Source: UBA995 sp035477115 (GTDB lineage Bacteria > Bacillota > Sulfobacillia > UBA995). Taken from it: 56,262 nucleotides of DNA. How positions within the stretch are numbered: the first letter of the stretch is position 1; each line of letters starts with the position of its first letter. A model generated the notes under the pieces. That model was not told where the DNA came from, did not search any database, and saw only the letters and a program-made list of their open reading frames with translations. The stretch is taken from the NCBI GenBank assembly GCA_035477115.1, contig DATIKW010000014.1, positions 1-56,262 on the forward strand, in the 5' to 3' direction. The translations under genes and the position numbers were made by a program. Of this stretch, positions 8,772-17,110 are shown one piece after another.

Positions 8772-10804
8772 TGCGAGGCCTGGCGCTGGTCCTGATGCTG
8801 GTGTCGCTCGTGGCCGCCGTGCCGGTCCTGGCCGGGAGGATCGCCGTTGAGCAGCCCAACCGTCAGGTGGAGCTGGTCCTGGATCGCGAAGAAGCCGCGA
8901 TCTTGGCTCGCACCTTGGGCATGGACCTCCCCGACCTGTTGGCCGAGCTGGCCGCCGCCGGGATCACCGCGCTGGCAGTGACGGAGGCCACCCCGCTCAG
9001 CCTGGCTGAGGCCGGGCGGTTGGCCATCATCCCCGGCGGCGAACTCCGGCTGGCCGCGGAGATCGGCCGCTGGGACTATCCATGGCTGTGGCCGCTGCTG
9101 GAGGCCAACGCCATTCGCGACAATTACACGTACCTCTTGCTTCAGGATCGCGCTACTGCCGACTGGCTGGAAACGGGACTGGCCAGGCGGCTGGGGTCGC
9201 TCGACCGCTACTCGCTCGAGAGGTGGGAACTGCTCGGCATTCCCGGCGGCCGCGAGCGGGTCGAGGACCTGCGCCTGGGGATGGACGCATCCGATCTCCG
9301 TCTGGCCCGCCAGGCCGGACTGAATCTGGTCCCCCGGTTCAGCAACTACCGTGGTATCACCGCCGCGGAGGTCGATGCCGCTTTCCGGCAGGTCCGCGCC
9401 GCCGGCCGGGTCACCACGGTCATCTTCGCCGGGACAGAGGTGCTTGGTTATCCGGCCGCCCTGGAAGCCACCGCCGATAACCTTCGCGGCCTGGCGCTGG
9501 GGTTGGTGGAGACTCCGGTGCAGCGGGCATTCATCCGCCAGGACGGTCACGAAAGACTGGCGGCCCTGATCGATTATCGGGTGGTCCGGGTGTACAGCAT
9601 CTCCCGAAGGGAGATCGACCGGCACCTGAACCCGTCCCGCGCCATCGAGATGTGGGTACGGGCGGTCAAAGAACGTAACATTCGCGTGCTGTACCTGCGA
9701 CCTTTCCTCAGTCACCCGCTGGGCTACGGCCAGGTCGATCTCCGCCAACTCAACCGCAACTACATAGCTGACCTGGTAAGGGAACTGCGGTTGGCCGGGT
9801 TCGCGGCTGGACCGGCTCAACCGTTCGCCGACCACCGGGTAGCGGGGTGGGTGGCGGCGCTGGCCGGCCTGGGGGTAATCGGGGCCGGTCTAGCTCTATT
9901 CGGCGAATTCCTCGACCCCGGACCCCGCTGGGCGTGGGCGCTGGCGCTGGCGGGGATCGTGACGGTGGGAGGGCTGTTCACGGTCAGCCCGCAACTCGCC
10001 ACGACCATCCTCGGTCTCGGCGCCTCGCTGGTCTTCCCCTCGCTGGCGATGGTGACCCTGGTGCGTCGCTGGGCGGTGCGGCCGGCAGGACCTGCCGGCC
10101 ATCGGCAGGCGATCAAGGCCGCCCTGGGAGACCTCCTCCATGCGAGCTGGATGTCAATAGCCGGGGGACTGCTGGTGGGCGCGATCATGGGCGACGTACG
10201 GTACCTGCTCGAACTGGCATTCTTCCGCGGGGTACAACTCAGCGGCATCATCCCCCCCCTGGCCGCCGCCGTCGCATACTATCTCCACGCTCCGGGGATG
10301 GAAGCGACCCGGCCCGGACCGCTCGGCCGGATCGAGGCGGCGGTTCGAACGAGTCTCGGAACCCGCCTGACCGCGCTGCATGTCGTGCTCATGGTGATGG
10401 GTGTGGGCGCATTACTCCTGTACCTGGGGCGCATGGGGCACGAGGCGGGCATCCCCGTGGCCGAATGGGAGATCCAGCTCCGGTCGTGGCTTGAGCGGAC
10501 GCTGTACGCCCGCCCGCGACTCAAGGAATTCCTCATCGGACACCCGGCGCTGATGCTAGGTGCCTTCGCCGCGCTGCTCGGACATCGCTTTGCGTTGTTG
10601 CCGGCTGCGGTCTTGGCCGCCATCGGCCAGGCCTCGATCGTGAACTCCTTCCAGCACCTCCGCACCCCGCTCCTGCACTCTTCCTTGCGGACGGCCAACG
10701 GGCTGGCCCTGGGAGCGATGATCGGCATCGTCCTGATCGTCCTCCTCGGCGCCGCACTCCGGCAAGGGGAGCGATGCCGCCGCGGTGGGAGATCCCACCC
10801 GTGA
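8768..10804 (+). CDS. DUF5693 family polytopic membrane protein (copy 2)
   Basis: 678 residues from GTG 8768 (GTGA overlap with the previous stop); ATG 8771 is an equally possible start. It has a cleavable-looking signal peptide or anchor at 1-24. A large outer domain follows, containing YSISRREIDRHLNPSRAIE and a VKERNIRVLYLRPF strand that reads like a TIM-barrel-type beta strand. The C-terminus has about eight membrane helices from about residue 357. It shares architecture with copy 1. The likely setting is a membrane enzyme or transporter of the cell-wall polymer pathway encoded next door by csaB and tagA, but no reaction is known. The stop overlaps the csaB GTG start. Confidence 0.75.
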   Translation: MMRGLALVLMLVSLVAAVPVLAGRIAVEQPNRQVELVLDREEAAILARTLGMDLPDLLAELAAAGITALAVTEATPLSLAEAGRLAIIPGGELRLAAEIGRWDYPWLWPLLEANAIRDNYTYLLLQDRATADWLETGLARRLGSLDRYSLERWELLGIPGGRERVEDLRLGMDASDLRLARQAGLNLVPRFSNYRGITAAEVDAAFRQVRAAGRVTTVIFAGTEVLGYPAALEATADNLRGLALGLVETPVQRAFIRQDGHERLAALIDYRVVRVYSISRREIDRHLNPSRAIEMWVRAVKERNIRVLYLRPFLSHPLGYGQVDLRQLNRNYIADLVRELRLAGFAAGPAQPFADHRVAGWVAALAGLGVIGAGLALFGEFLDPGPRWAWALALAGIVTVGGLFTVSPQLATTILGLGASLVFPSLAMVTLVRRWAVRPAGPAGHRQAIKAALGDLLHASWMSIAGGLLVGAIMGDVRYLLELAFFRGVQLSGIIPPLAAAVAYYLHAPGMEATRPGPLGRIEAAVRTSLGTRLTALHVVLMVMGVGALLLYLGRMGHEAGIPVAEWEIQLRSWLERTLYARPRLKEFLIGHPALMLGAFAALLGHRFALLPAAVLAAIGQASIVNSFQHLRTPLLHSSLRTANGLALGAMIGIVLIVLLGAALRQGERCRRGGRSHP

Positions 10805-11886
10805 CGCGACTGGTCATCTCCGGCTACTACGGGTTCGGCAACGCGGGCGATGAGGCCATGCTGCTCTCGATGGTCCAGTCCCTTCGGGCCATCGAGCCCG
10901 CGATCGAACTCACCGTGTTGTCGGCGGACCCTGCCAAGACCCGGGCCAACCATCCAGTATCGGCCATCGGCCGCCAGGACCTGCCGGCGATCGGCATGGC
11001 GCTGGGGCGGGCTGATGCGCTGATCAGCGGGGCGGGCAGCTTGCTGCAGGACGTCACCAGCCGGCGCAATGTGTACTACTACCTGGGGATAATGGGCCTG
11101 GGCCTGGCCATGGGCAAGCCGCTGATCGTCTACGCCAACGGCATCGGACCCATCCGGGCCGCCGCGGCCAGGCGCCTCACCGCCGGCGTGCTTGCCAGAG
11201 CTCGACTGATCACGGTGCGGGACGAGCAATCCTTGCGGGAACTCGCGGCCATGGGAATCCGGGGCATCTTGAGCGCCGATCCCGCGTTGGCCCTGGCGCC
11301 GCCTGGACCGGAACGAGGGCGGGCGATCCTGCGGGACCTGGGCGTGGGAGTAGATGGTCCGCTGGTCCTGGTGGCTCCCCGCCAGTTCCCGGGCTCCGGC
11401 CGGGCTTTTGCCGCTCTGGCTGCGGCCGCGGATTACCTCGTACGAACCTGCCGCGCCCGGGTGCTCTTTGTGCCCATGCAAATCCCGGAGGACGGCCACG
11501 CGGCGGCCGCCATCCGCGAACGCATGCGGGAACCCGCGGTCGAGTTGCGGGAGGCTCTGCCTCCGGTCGACCTGCTCAGCTTGACGGGTCAGGCCCGCGT
11601 CCTCCTGGGCGTACGCTTGCATGCCCTGATCTTCGCGTCGATCATGGGGGTGCCGGCGCTCGGCATCGCCTACGATCCCAAGATTCCCGGTTTCACGGGT
11701 AGCGTGGGTCTGCCCTCCCTCACCCCCGGCGATTTACGGGCGGAGGACGTGCTCATCGAGGTGGACCGGCTGTTGCGCGAGGGAGCGGCCATCCGCCGAG
11801 AGCTGGCGGCCCGGATGCAGACCCTGAGGGAGCAGGCGGAGGCGAGCGCCCGGCTGACCCTGGAGTGCGTGGGGCGCGGGGCATGA
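10801..11886 (+). CDS. csaB: Polysaccharide pyruvyl transferase CsaB
   Basis: 361 residues from GTG 10801, which overlaps the previous stop (GTGA) and has a GGGAG about 8 nt upstream. CsaB adds a pyruvyl ketal from phosphoenolpyruvate to secondary cell-wall polysaccharide; the ketal is what SLH-domain S-layer proteins bind. The N-terminal GYYGFGNAGDEAML motif is typical, followed by ISGAGSLLQDVTSRRN, the AD-PAL-L segment after the first domain, and LGVRLHALIFASIMGVP in the second GT-B-like domain. The stop overlaps the tagA start as ATGA. With tagA/wecG next to it, the cell probably has a teichoic-acid-like or secondary wall polymer and an S-layer. Confidence 0.92.
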   Translation: MTRLVISGYYGFGNAGDEAMLLSMVQSLRAIEPAIELTVLSADPAKTRANHPVSAIGRQDLPAIGMALGRADALISGAGSLLQDVTSRRNVYYYLGIMGLGLAMGKPLIVYANGIGPIRAAAARRLTAGVLARARLITVRDEQSLRELAAMGIRGILSADPALALAPPGPERGRAILRDLGVGVDGPLVLVAPRQFPGSGRAFAALAAAADYLVRTCRARVLFVPMQIPEDGHAAAAIRERMREPAVELREALPPVDLLSLTGQARVLLGVRLHALIFASIMGVPALGIAYDPKIPGFTGSVGLPSLTPGDLRAEDVLIEVDRLLREGAAIRRELAARMQTLREQAEASARLTLECVGRGA

Positions 11887-12641
11887 TGCCAAGCCGGATG
11901 GAAGTCCTGGGGGTCGGCGTGGACCGGCTGACGCGACGGCAAGCGGTGGCGCGAGCAGTGGAACTGGCTACCACCAGGCCGGGGAGCTTCGCGGTCACAC
12001 CCAACGCTGAACTTGTCTGGGCGGCCCAGAGCGACAGCGAACTCCGACAGGCCCTGAACCAGGCGGACCTGGCGGTGGCCGACGGGGCCGGCGTGGTCTG
12101 GGCCTGCCGTATTCTGGGCACGCCCGTCCCCGAGCGGGTAGCCGGGTACGATTTGATGACCGACCTCCTGGCGGCGGCGGCAGAGCAGGATCTCGGAGTA
12201 TTCCTGATCGGCGGGCGACCGGGGGTGGCGGAACTCGCCGCAGCCCAGGCGCGCCGGCGTTTCCCGGCACTTTCGGTGCTGGGGTTCGCTCACGGCTATT
12301 TCTCCGCGGCGGAGGAGACGGCAATGTGTGCGGACGTCAAACGAGTCCGTCCCGCCTTCTTGTTCGTCGGGATAGGGGCCCCGCGCCAGGAGAAGTGGCT
12401 AGCCCGCAACCTTTTCGAACTCGGGGCGGGCTTGGCCATGGGCGTCGGGGGTGGCCTTGACGTGCTGGCCGGCCGGGTGGCCCGCGCTCCATCCTGGGTC
12501 ATCCGCCTCAACCTGGAATGGCTGTATCGTCTGGTCCGCGAACCGGCACGCCTGCGCCGGCAGGCGGCCTTGCCCGCTTTCGCGATTGCTGTGTTGCGGC
12601 GGAGGTTGACCTGGGGGAGAGGGCGAAGACCACCTCATTGA
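11883..12641 (+). CDS. WecG/TagA/CpsF family glycosyltransferase
   Basis: 252 residues. Family GT26 enzymes transfer N-acetylmannosamine(-uronic acid) to an undecaprenyl-linked GlcNAc at the inner face of the membrane, the committed step of wall teichoic acid or enterobacterial common antigen synthesis. Typical pieces are VTPNAELVWAAQ, LAVADGAGVVWACRILG, FLIGGRPGVAELAA and VGGGLDVLAGRVARAP. ATG 11883 overlaps the csaB TGA, giving translational coupling. The C-terminal Arg-rich amphipathic tail (WLYRLVREPARLRRQ) is the usual membrane-attachment region. I cannot say whether the product is TagA-like or WecG-like, so no symbol is given. Confidence 0.92.
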   Translation: MMPSRMEVLGVGVDRLTRRQAVARAVELATTRPGSFAVTPNAELVWAAQSDSELRQALNQADLAVADGAGVVWACRILGTPVPERVAGYDLMTDLLAAAAEQDLGVFLIGGRPGVAELAAAQARRRFPALSVLGFAHGYFSAAEETAMCADVKRVRPAFLFVGIGAPRQEKWLARNLFELGAGLAMGVGGGLDVLAGRVARAPSWVIRLNLEWLYRLVREPARLRRQAALPAFAIAVLRRRLTWGRGRRPPH

Positions 12642-12655
12642 GAGGAGCCGGTGCG

Positions 12656-14032
12656 ATGGACCGCAGGATTGATGTCTTGCTGGTGAGCGGCCCTCGCACG
12701 ACCAGGGGCACCGGAGAGGAAGTAGGCGAGAACCTCGGGCTGGGGTATTTGGCGGCGGTCCTGAGGGAGCAAGGCGTCAGCGTGGAGATACTCGATGCCG
12801 GCCTCGAGGGGCTGAACGTGACCGGGCTGGCTCGAGCTATCCGTTCCCGTAGTTTCCGCTTGCTGGGGTTTTCGGTGGTCGTCCAGGCGATGCTGCGTCC
12901 CACCTTGGCCACGCTCGCCGCGATCGGGGAGCGCCGGGACTATCTGACGGTCATGGGCGGCCATGGGCCGACCTTCTCTTGCCGCTCGATCCTCCGCGAT
13001 GTGCCGGCCCTCGATGTCGTGGTACGGGGTGAGGGGGAGGAGTCCTTTCCCGATCTGGTCTTCCGGGTGTTAGGCGGGCAGTCCTGGGACGATTGTCCCG
13101 GCTTGGCCTACCGGGCGGACGGCGGGGTGGTCGTCAACCCACCGCGGCCGCTGGTGTCCGACCTGGACCGCTTGCCTCATCCGGCCAGGGACAAGCTAAC
13201 CTTGTCCTTGCAGCGGGGGACGATGGCCCGGCTGATGTCGTCGCGCGGCTGTCACGGCACGTGCGCCTTCTGCAGCATTCGTGCTTTCTATGGGGGCTCG
13301 CCGGGACGGGCCTGGCGCGGCCGTAGTCCGGAGGATGTCGCGGCGGAAATCGATGAGCTGGCAGGGCGCTGGGGAATCCGCCACCTCCGTTTCAGCGACG
13401 ACAACTTCGTCGGTCCCGGCGAGGCCGGCCGCCGGCGGGCTTCAGCTATGGCCGATGCCATAGCCGCTTTGGGCCGGGACCTCGAATTCACGATCGCTTG
13501 CCGGCCGGATGATGTGGACCACGAGCTATTCGCCCAGATGAAGGCCGCCGGCCTGCACACCGTATTCCTGGGGGTCGAGTCGGGCAGCCAACGCATCTTG
13601 GACACGCTGAACAAGCGGGTCACGGTCGAGCACAACCGGGAGGCGGTTCGGACCCTGCGCGCGCTGGGTTTACGGGCGGGACTCGGGTTCATCATGTTCA
13701 CTCCCGATACGCGGCTGGAGGACCTGCCGGCCAACTTCGAGTTCCTGCGGGAAATGGGCATCGGTTGGCGCAACACCGGTGACATGGTGGACATCCTGAA
13801 CCGCCTGGAAGTCTATGAAGGCACGCCCATGGCCGAGCGGCTGGGCCGGGAAGGGCGGCTGCGCGGCGACTACCGGGGGTTCGCTTATCGCATGCAACCC
13901 GAGGTAGAAACCATATATCGCCTGCTGAAGGGATGCCAGGATGCCGCCGTGGCCGCCCGCAGGCTAGGTCGAGCCATGGGGCTGGCACGCACCCCGGCCG
14001 TCCCCGCTCCCGACCGGCATCCGCCGAGCTGA
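12656..14032 (+). CDS. B12-binding radical SAM protein (class B type)
   Basis: 458 residues from ATG 12656, with GAGAGGAG upstream. Residues about 1-140 form a cobalamin-binding-like Rossmann domain (NLGLGYLAAVLREQG, LTVMGGHGPTFSCRS, VVVRGEGEESFPDLV). The radical SAM core follows with the 4Fe-4S motif CHGTCAFC (C-x3-C-x2-C) near residue 200 and FLGVESGSQRILDTLNK. Such enzymes use cobalamin and SAM for difficult methylations or ring rearrangements, or, in related groups, other radical chemistry. The substrate is unknown. It lies 14 nt after tagA, so a role in modifying lipid or wall polymer is plausible but unproven. It is the last gene of the envelope block. Confidence 0.85.
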   Translation: MDRRIDVLLVSGPRTTRGTGEEVGENLGLGYLAAVLREQGVSVEILDAGLEGLNVTGLARAIRSRSFRLLGFSVVVQAMLRPTLATLAAIGERRDYLTVMGGHGPTFSCRSILRDVPALDVVVRGEGEESFPDLVFRVLGGQSWDDCPGLAYRADGGVVVNPPRPLVSDLDRLPHPARDKLTLSLQRGTMARLMSSRGCHGTCAFCSIRAFYGGSPGRAWRGRSPEDVAAEIDELAGRWGIRHLRFSDDNFVGPGEAGRRRASAMADAIAALGRDLEFTIACRPDDVDHELFAQMKAAGLHTVFLGVESGSQRILDTLNKRVTVEHNREAVRTLRALGLRAGLGFIMFTPDTRLEDLPANFEFLREMGIGWRNTGDMVDILNRLEVYEGTPMAERLGREGRLRGDYRGFAYRMQPEVETIYRLLKGCQDAAVAARRLGRAMGLARTPAVPAPDRHPPS

Positions 14033-14106
14033 TCCGCCTGTCCCCCCTCTTTCTCCGCGACCTGCGTCGATGGGCGTCAACTGCCGGGAAGGAACTACCC
14101 GCTAGA

Positions 14107-14128
14107 TGTCGAATTACATGCGTCGACA
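14107..14128. repeat. Inverted repeat TGTCGA-N10-TCGACA
   Basis: TGTCGA at 14107-14112 mirrors TCGACA at 14123-14128. It lies in the 282-nt gap (14033-14314) between the radical SAM gene and ftsE, which otherwise shows no gene. It could be an operator for the ftsE operon; no clear -35/-10 pair is visible in the gap. Confidence 0.35.
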
Positions 14129-14144
14129 CGGCTCGGTTACATAA

Positions 14145-14163
14145 GGCCCGCACCAGACGGGCC
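14145..14163. terminator. Hairpin GGCCCG-N7-CGGGCC, possible terminator
   Basis: Perfect 6-bp G+C stem with a CACCAGA loop, 113 nt after the radical SAM stop. No T-run follows, so intrinsic termination would be weak. It is the best stem in this gap. Confidence 0.35.
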
Positions 14164-14314
14164 CACGGGCCGACCCCGGCAGGCGGACGCGTTCCCTCTG
14201 GACGACGCCACCGGTCTGGTAATCGGACCAGCAGGTATCGGGGAGCAGAGCGGGATTTAGAAGATCACCGTGGGCTGGAGCCGCGGCTCCTTCCTGCTCC
14301 GGGGGTAGGCGTTA

Positions 14315-15004
14315 TTGTTCGAACTCAAAGGCGTGGCCAAGGTATACCCGAACCGGGTGGTGGCCCTGTCCGGGGTTGACTTGCGCATTGACCGGGGCGA
14401 GTTCGTCTTCCTGGTAGGGCCCAGCGGAGCAGGCAAGTCCACCCTGCTGAAACTCCTGTACCGCGAGGAGACGGCTACGCGCGGTCAGATCTTCTTCAAT
14501 GGGCGGAACTTGGGCCGGCTGCATCCCGCGCTGATCCCGCACATCCGGCGGAAGGTCGGCGTGGTCTTTCAGGACTGCAAACTCCTCCCGAACAAGACGG
14601 CCCTCGAGAACGTGGCGTTTGCGCTCGAAGTGACCGGTGCCAGCGGCCGCGAGATTCGCCGGCGGGCGCCGGCGGTCTTGGACCTGGTGGGTTTGGGCGC
14701 TCGACTCAAGGCTTACCCGCATGAGCTGTCTAGCGGCGAACAACAGCGCGTGGCCCTGGCGCGCGCGATCGTCAACAACCCGGCGGCGGTGATTGCTGAT
14801 GAGCCCACGGGCAACTTGGACCCGGATACGGCCTGGGGGATCGTGGCCTTGCTGGACGAAATCAACCGGCGGGGGCGCACCGTGATCATGGCGACGCACG
14901 CCCAGGGCATAGTGGACCGACTGAACCGCCGCGTCGTTGCGATGGCCCAAGGCCGGATCCACCGCGACGACCGGCAGGGCGGGTACGGACATGGCCTTCC
15001 TTAG
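14315..15004 (+). CDS. ftsE: Cell division ABC ATPase FtsE
   Basis: 229 residues from TTG 14315, which gives the usual Met-Phe-Glu start. FtsE is the cytoplasmic ATPase of the FtsEX complex that activates peptidoglycan hydrolases at the septum or side wall. Walker A GPSGAGKST, Q-loop (VVFQDCKLLPNKT), the ABC signature LSSGEQQRVALARAI and Walker B with VIADEPTGNLD are all intact. The final codons overlap ftsX by 14 nt. The downstream M23 coiled-coil protein is the expected extracellular partner of the complex. Confidence 0.96.
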   Translation: MFELKGVAKVYPNRVVALSGVDLRIDRGEFVFLVGPSGAGKSTLLKLLYREETATRGQIFFNGRNLGRLHPALIPHIRRKVGVVFQDCKLLPNKTALENVAFALEVTGASGREIRRRAPAVLDLVGLGARLKAYPHELSSGEQQRVALARAIVNNPAAVIADEPTGNLDPDTAWGIVALLDEINRRGRTVIMATHAQGIVDRLNRRVVAMAQGRIHRDDRQGGYGHGLP

Positions 15005-15881
15005 GTCGTTCGGTCGCGGATTCCGAGAGGCATTCCGGGGCATCGGCGCCAATTCCGTCTTGAGCCTGGCCTCGGTGAGCACGGCCGCCCTGACCTTGGC
15101 AGTGCTGGCTGGGTTCCTCATGGCTGCAGCCAACGTCCACCATCTGGCTACCGTCGTCGAAGGGCAGTTGCAGGTCCGGGTGTACCTGGAGGACGGACTG
15201 CCCGAGGCGGATTTGCGGCAGCTTGAGGCATATATCGCCGGCATCCCCGGCGTGGTAGGGCAGGCGTATGTATCTGAAGAGGAAGCCCTGGAACGGTTAA
15301 GGCAATACCTGGGAGACGACCAGTTCATCCTCGCAGCGGTCGAGGAGGATAACCCGCTGCCCGCTTCGTTCGAGATCCAGGTGTTGCGGCCCGATCTGGT
15401 GGAGCGGGTGGCTTTCGAACTCAAGGACCAGCTCGGAGTACGCGAAATCGCCTATTCCGCGGAAGTTATACGGCGGCTTCTCGACCTGACCAACTTCTTT
15501 CGCCTGGCAGGCTTGATTGTGGCGGTATTGTTGACCGGCGTCACCGTCTTCATCATCGCGAACACCATTCGCATCACCGTCTTCGCCCGGCGGGATGAGA
15601 TTGCCATCATGAAACTGGTGGGGGCCACCGACTGGTACATCCGCTGGCCTTTCGTGCTCGAAGGCATAGTCCTCGGTGCTGCTGGCGGCGGAATAGCCGC
15701 GCTGCTGGCGGTCGGAGGTTACCGGTGGCTGTTTCGCTTCGTGGTAGAGCGGGTGCCCTTCCTGCCGCTGGTGGGACCGGAGCCCATGCTCCACAATGTG
15801 ACCCTGGTATTGCTGGCAATCGGCGCGCTGGTAGGCGTGGTGGGCAGTCAGATCTCGGTGCGCCGCTTGCTCGAGGTGTAG
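14991..15881 (+). CDS. ftsX: Cell division membrane protein FtsX
   Basis: 296 residues from ATG 14991, overlapping the end of ftsE by 14 nt. It has one N-terminal membrane helix (about 20-45), an extracellular loop domain of about 125 residues with the family pattern (VRVYLEDGLPEADLRQLEAY, then a stretch reading YVSEEEALERL), and three C-terminal helices including the IMKLVGATDWYIRWPF segment. FtsX passes the ATP signal from FtsE to wall hydrolases outside. Next is the peptidoglycan hydrolase factor, 11 nt downstream. Confidence 0.96.
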   Translation: MAFLRSFGRGFREAFRGIGANSVLSLASVSTAALTLAVLAGFLMAAANVHHLATVVEGQLQVRVYLEDGLPEADLRQLEAYIAGIPGVVGQAYVSEEEALERLRQYLGDDQFILAAVEEDNPLPASFEIQVLRPDLVERVAFELKDQLGVREIAYSAEVIRRLLDLTNFFRLAGLIVAVLLTGVTVFIIANTIRITVFARRDEIAIMKLVGATDWYIRWPFVLEGIVLGAAGGGIAALLAVGGYRWLFRFVVERVPFLPLVGPEPMLHNVTLVLLAIGALVGVVGSQISVRRLLEV

Positions 15882-15892
15882 GGGGTGCGGGT

Positions 15893-17044
15893 GTGAACAT
15901 CAATTTGCCGCGCTTCCCAATGTGCCTCATTGGGCTGGTATTGGCCCTCTTGCTCCTGAGCCCGGCGGAGGTGCTGGGCAATCCGCTCGAGGAGCGACGG
16001 CGGGAACTTGAGGGCATCCAGCGCGACATTCGCCAACAGCAGGAGGAACTCCGGCAGGCTGAAAGCCAGCGGCAGACCTTGCTCGGCCAGATACGGAACC
16101 TGGACCGCCAACTCAGTCGGAGTCAGCGGGAACTGGCCGACATCGAACGCCGGCTGCGGGCGACCGAGGCGGAAGTCACGCGGGTCACTCGCGAACTGGC
16201 GGCGGCCGAGGCGAAGGTAAGTCAACGGTCTGACTTGCTGGCCAGGCGAGCGATTGCCACCTACAAAGAGGGGCCGGTAACCTATCTTGAGGTATTGGTC
16301 GGGGCCACCGACTTCGCCGACTTCCTGAGCCGCCTGGATTTGCTGCGCTTCATCCTCGCTCAGGATGTGGAACTCCTGCATGAGGTACGGGCGGATCGAC
16401 AACAAATCGTCCGGACCAGGGAGCAACTCGAGCAAAGGCGCATGGAAATCACCGGGCTGCGACGCCAGGCCCAGGCCAAGAAAGCGAGCATTGAACGGCA
16501 GACAGCCGAGCGCAACCGCCTGCTCAGTCAGACCGAACGGGACATTGAGACCTATCGCCGAGCGCTCGATGATCTCGCGGAACAGAGCCGGAAAGTAACC
16601 GCATACATCCAGGAACTGCTCGCCCGCCAGCGCCGGGAGTATCAGGGGCCGCTGCGGGCCGCTTGGCCGGTTCCCGGCTTCACGCGCGTGTCCTCGCCCT
16701 TCGGGATGCGTTTTCATCCCATCCTCCGTACCCGGCGGATGCACACCGGCCTGGACATCCCCGCGCCCAGCGGCACCCGGGTATTGGCCGCGGAGGGGGG
16801 GGGCGTCATCTTGGCCGGCTGGCTGGGTGGATATGGCAACACGGTCATCATCGATCATGGGGGCGGGTATTCCACGCTGTACGCGCATCTATCGCGGATC
16901 AATGTGGCGGCCGGCGCGGAAGTCACCCGGGGACAGCTCATCGGGCGCGTGGGCACCACGGGGTTCAGCACCGGCCCGCACTTGCACTGGGAAGTGCGCG
17001 TCAACGGCGAGCCCGAGGATCCCCGGCAGTTCATCGTCCCATGA
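15893..17044 (+). CDS. EnvC/PcsB-like coiled-coil M23 peptidoglycan hydrolase factor
   Basis: 383 residues from GTG 15893, where a signal peptide (about 1-29) begins. Residues about 30-250 are a long heptad-rich coiled coil with many Gln, Arg and Glu, the region that docks on FtsX in known systems. Residues about 265-380 are an M23 (LytM) domain. The zinc ligands are kept: H284 and D288 in MHTGLDIP and the H363-L-H365 pair in GPHLHWEV. Unlike E. coli EnvC, which has lost its metal site and only activates amidases, this protein may itself be an endopeptidase. It directly follows ftsX, so it is most likely the FtsEX-controlled wall-cutting effector. Confidence 0.9.
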   Translation: MNINLPRFPMCLIGLVLALLLLSPAEVLGNPLEERRRELEGIQRDIRQQQEELRQAESQRQTLLGQIRNLDRQLSRSQRELADIERRLRATEAEVTRVTRELAAAEAKVSQRSDLLARRAIATYKEGPVTYLEVLVGATDFADFLSRLDLLRFILAQDVELLHEVRADRQQIVRTREQLEQRRMEITGLRRQAQAKKASIERQTAERNRLLSQTERDIETYRRALDDLAEQSRKVTAYIQELLARQRREYQGPLRAAWPVPGFTRVSSPFGMRFHPILRTRRMHTGLDIPAPSGTRVLAAEGGGVILAGWLGGYGNTVIIDHGGGYSTLYAHLSRINVAAGAEVTRGQLIGRVGTTGFSTGPHLHWEVRVNGEPEDPRQFIVP

Positions 17045-17110
17045 AGCCACGCCATAGTATGATGTAGTCCGATCCAAATCGCCGCGTCTTGGGGGAGATG
17101 GTGAAGAGCC

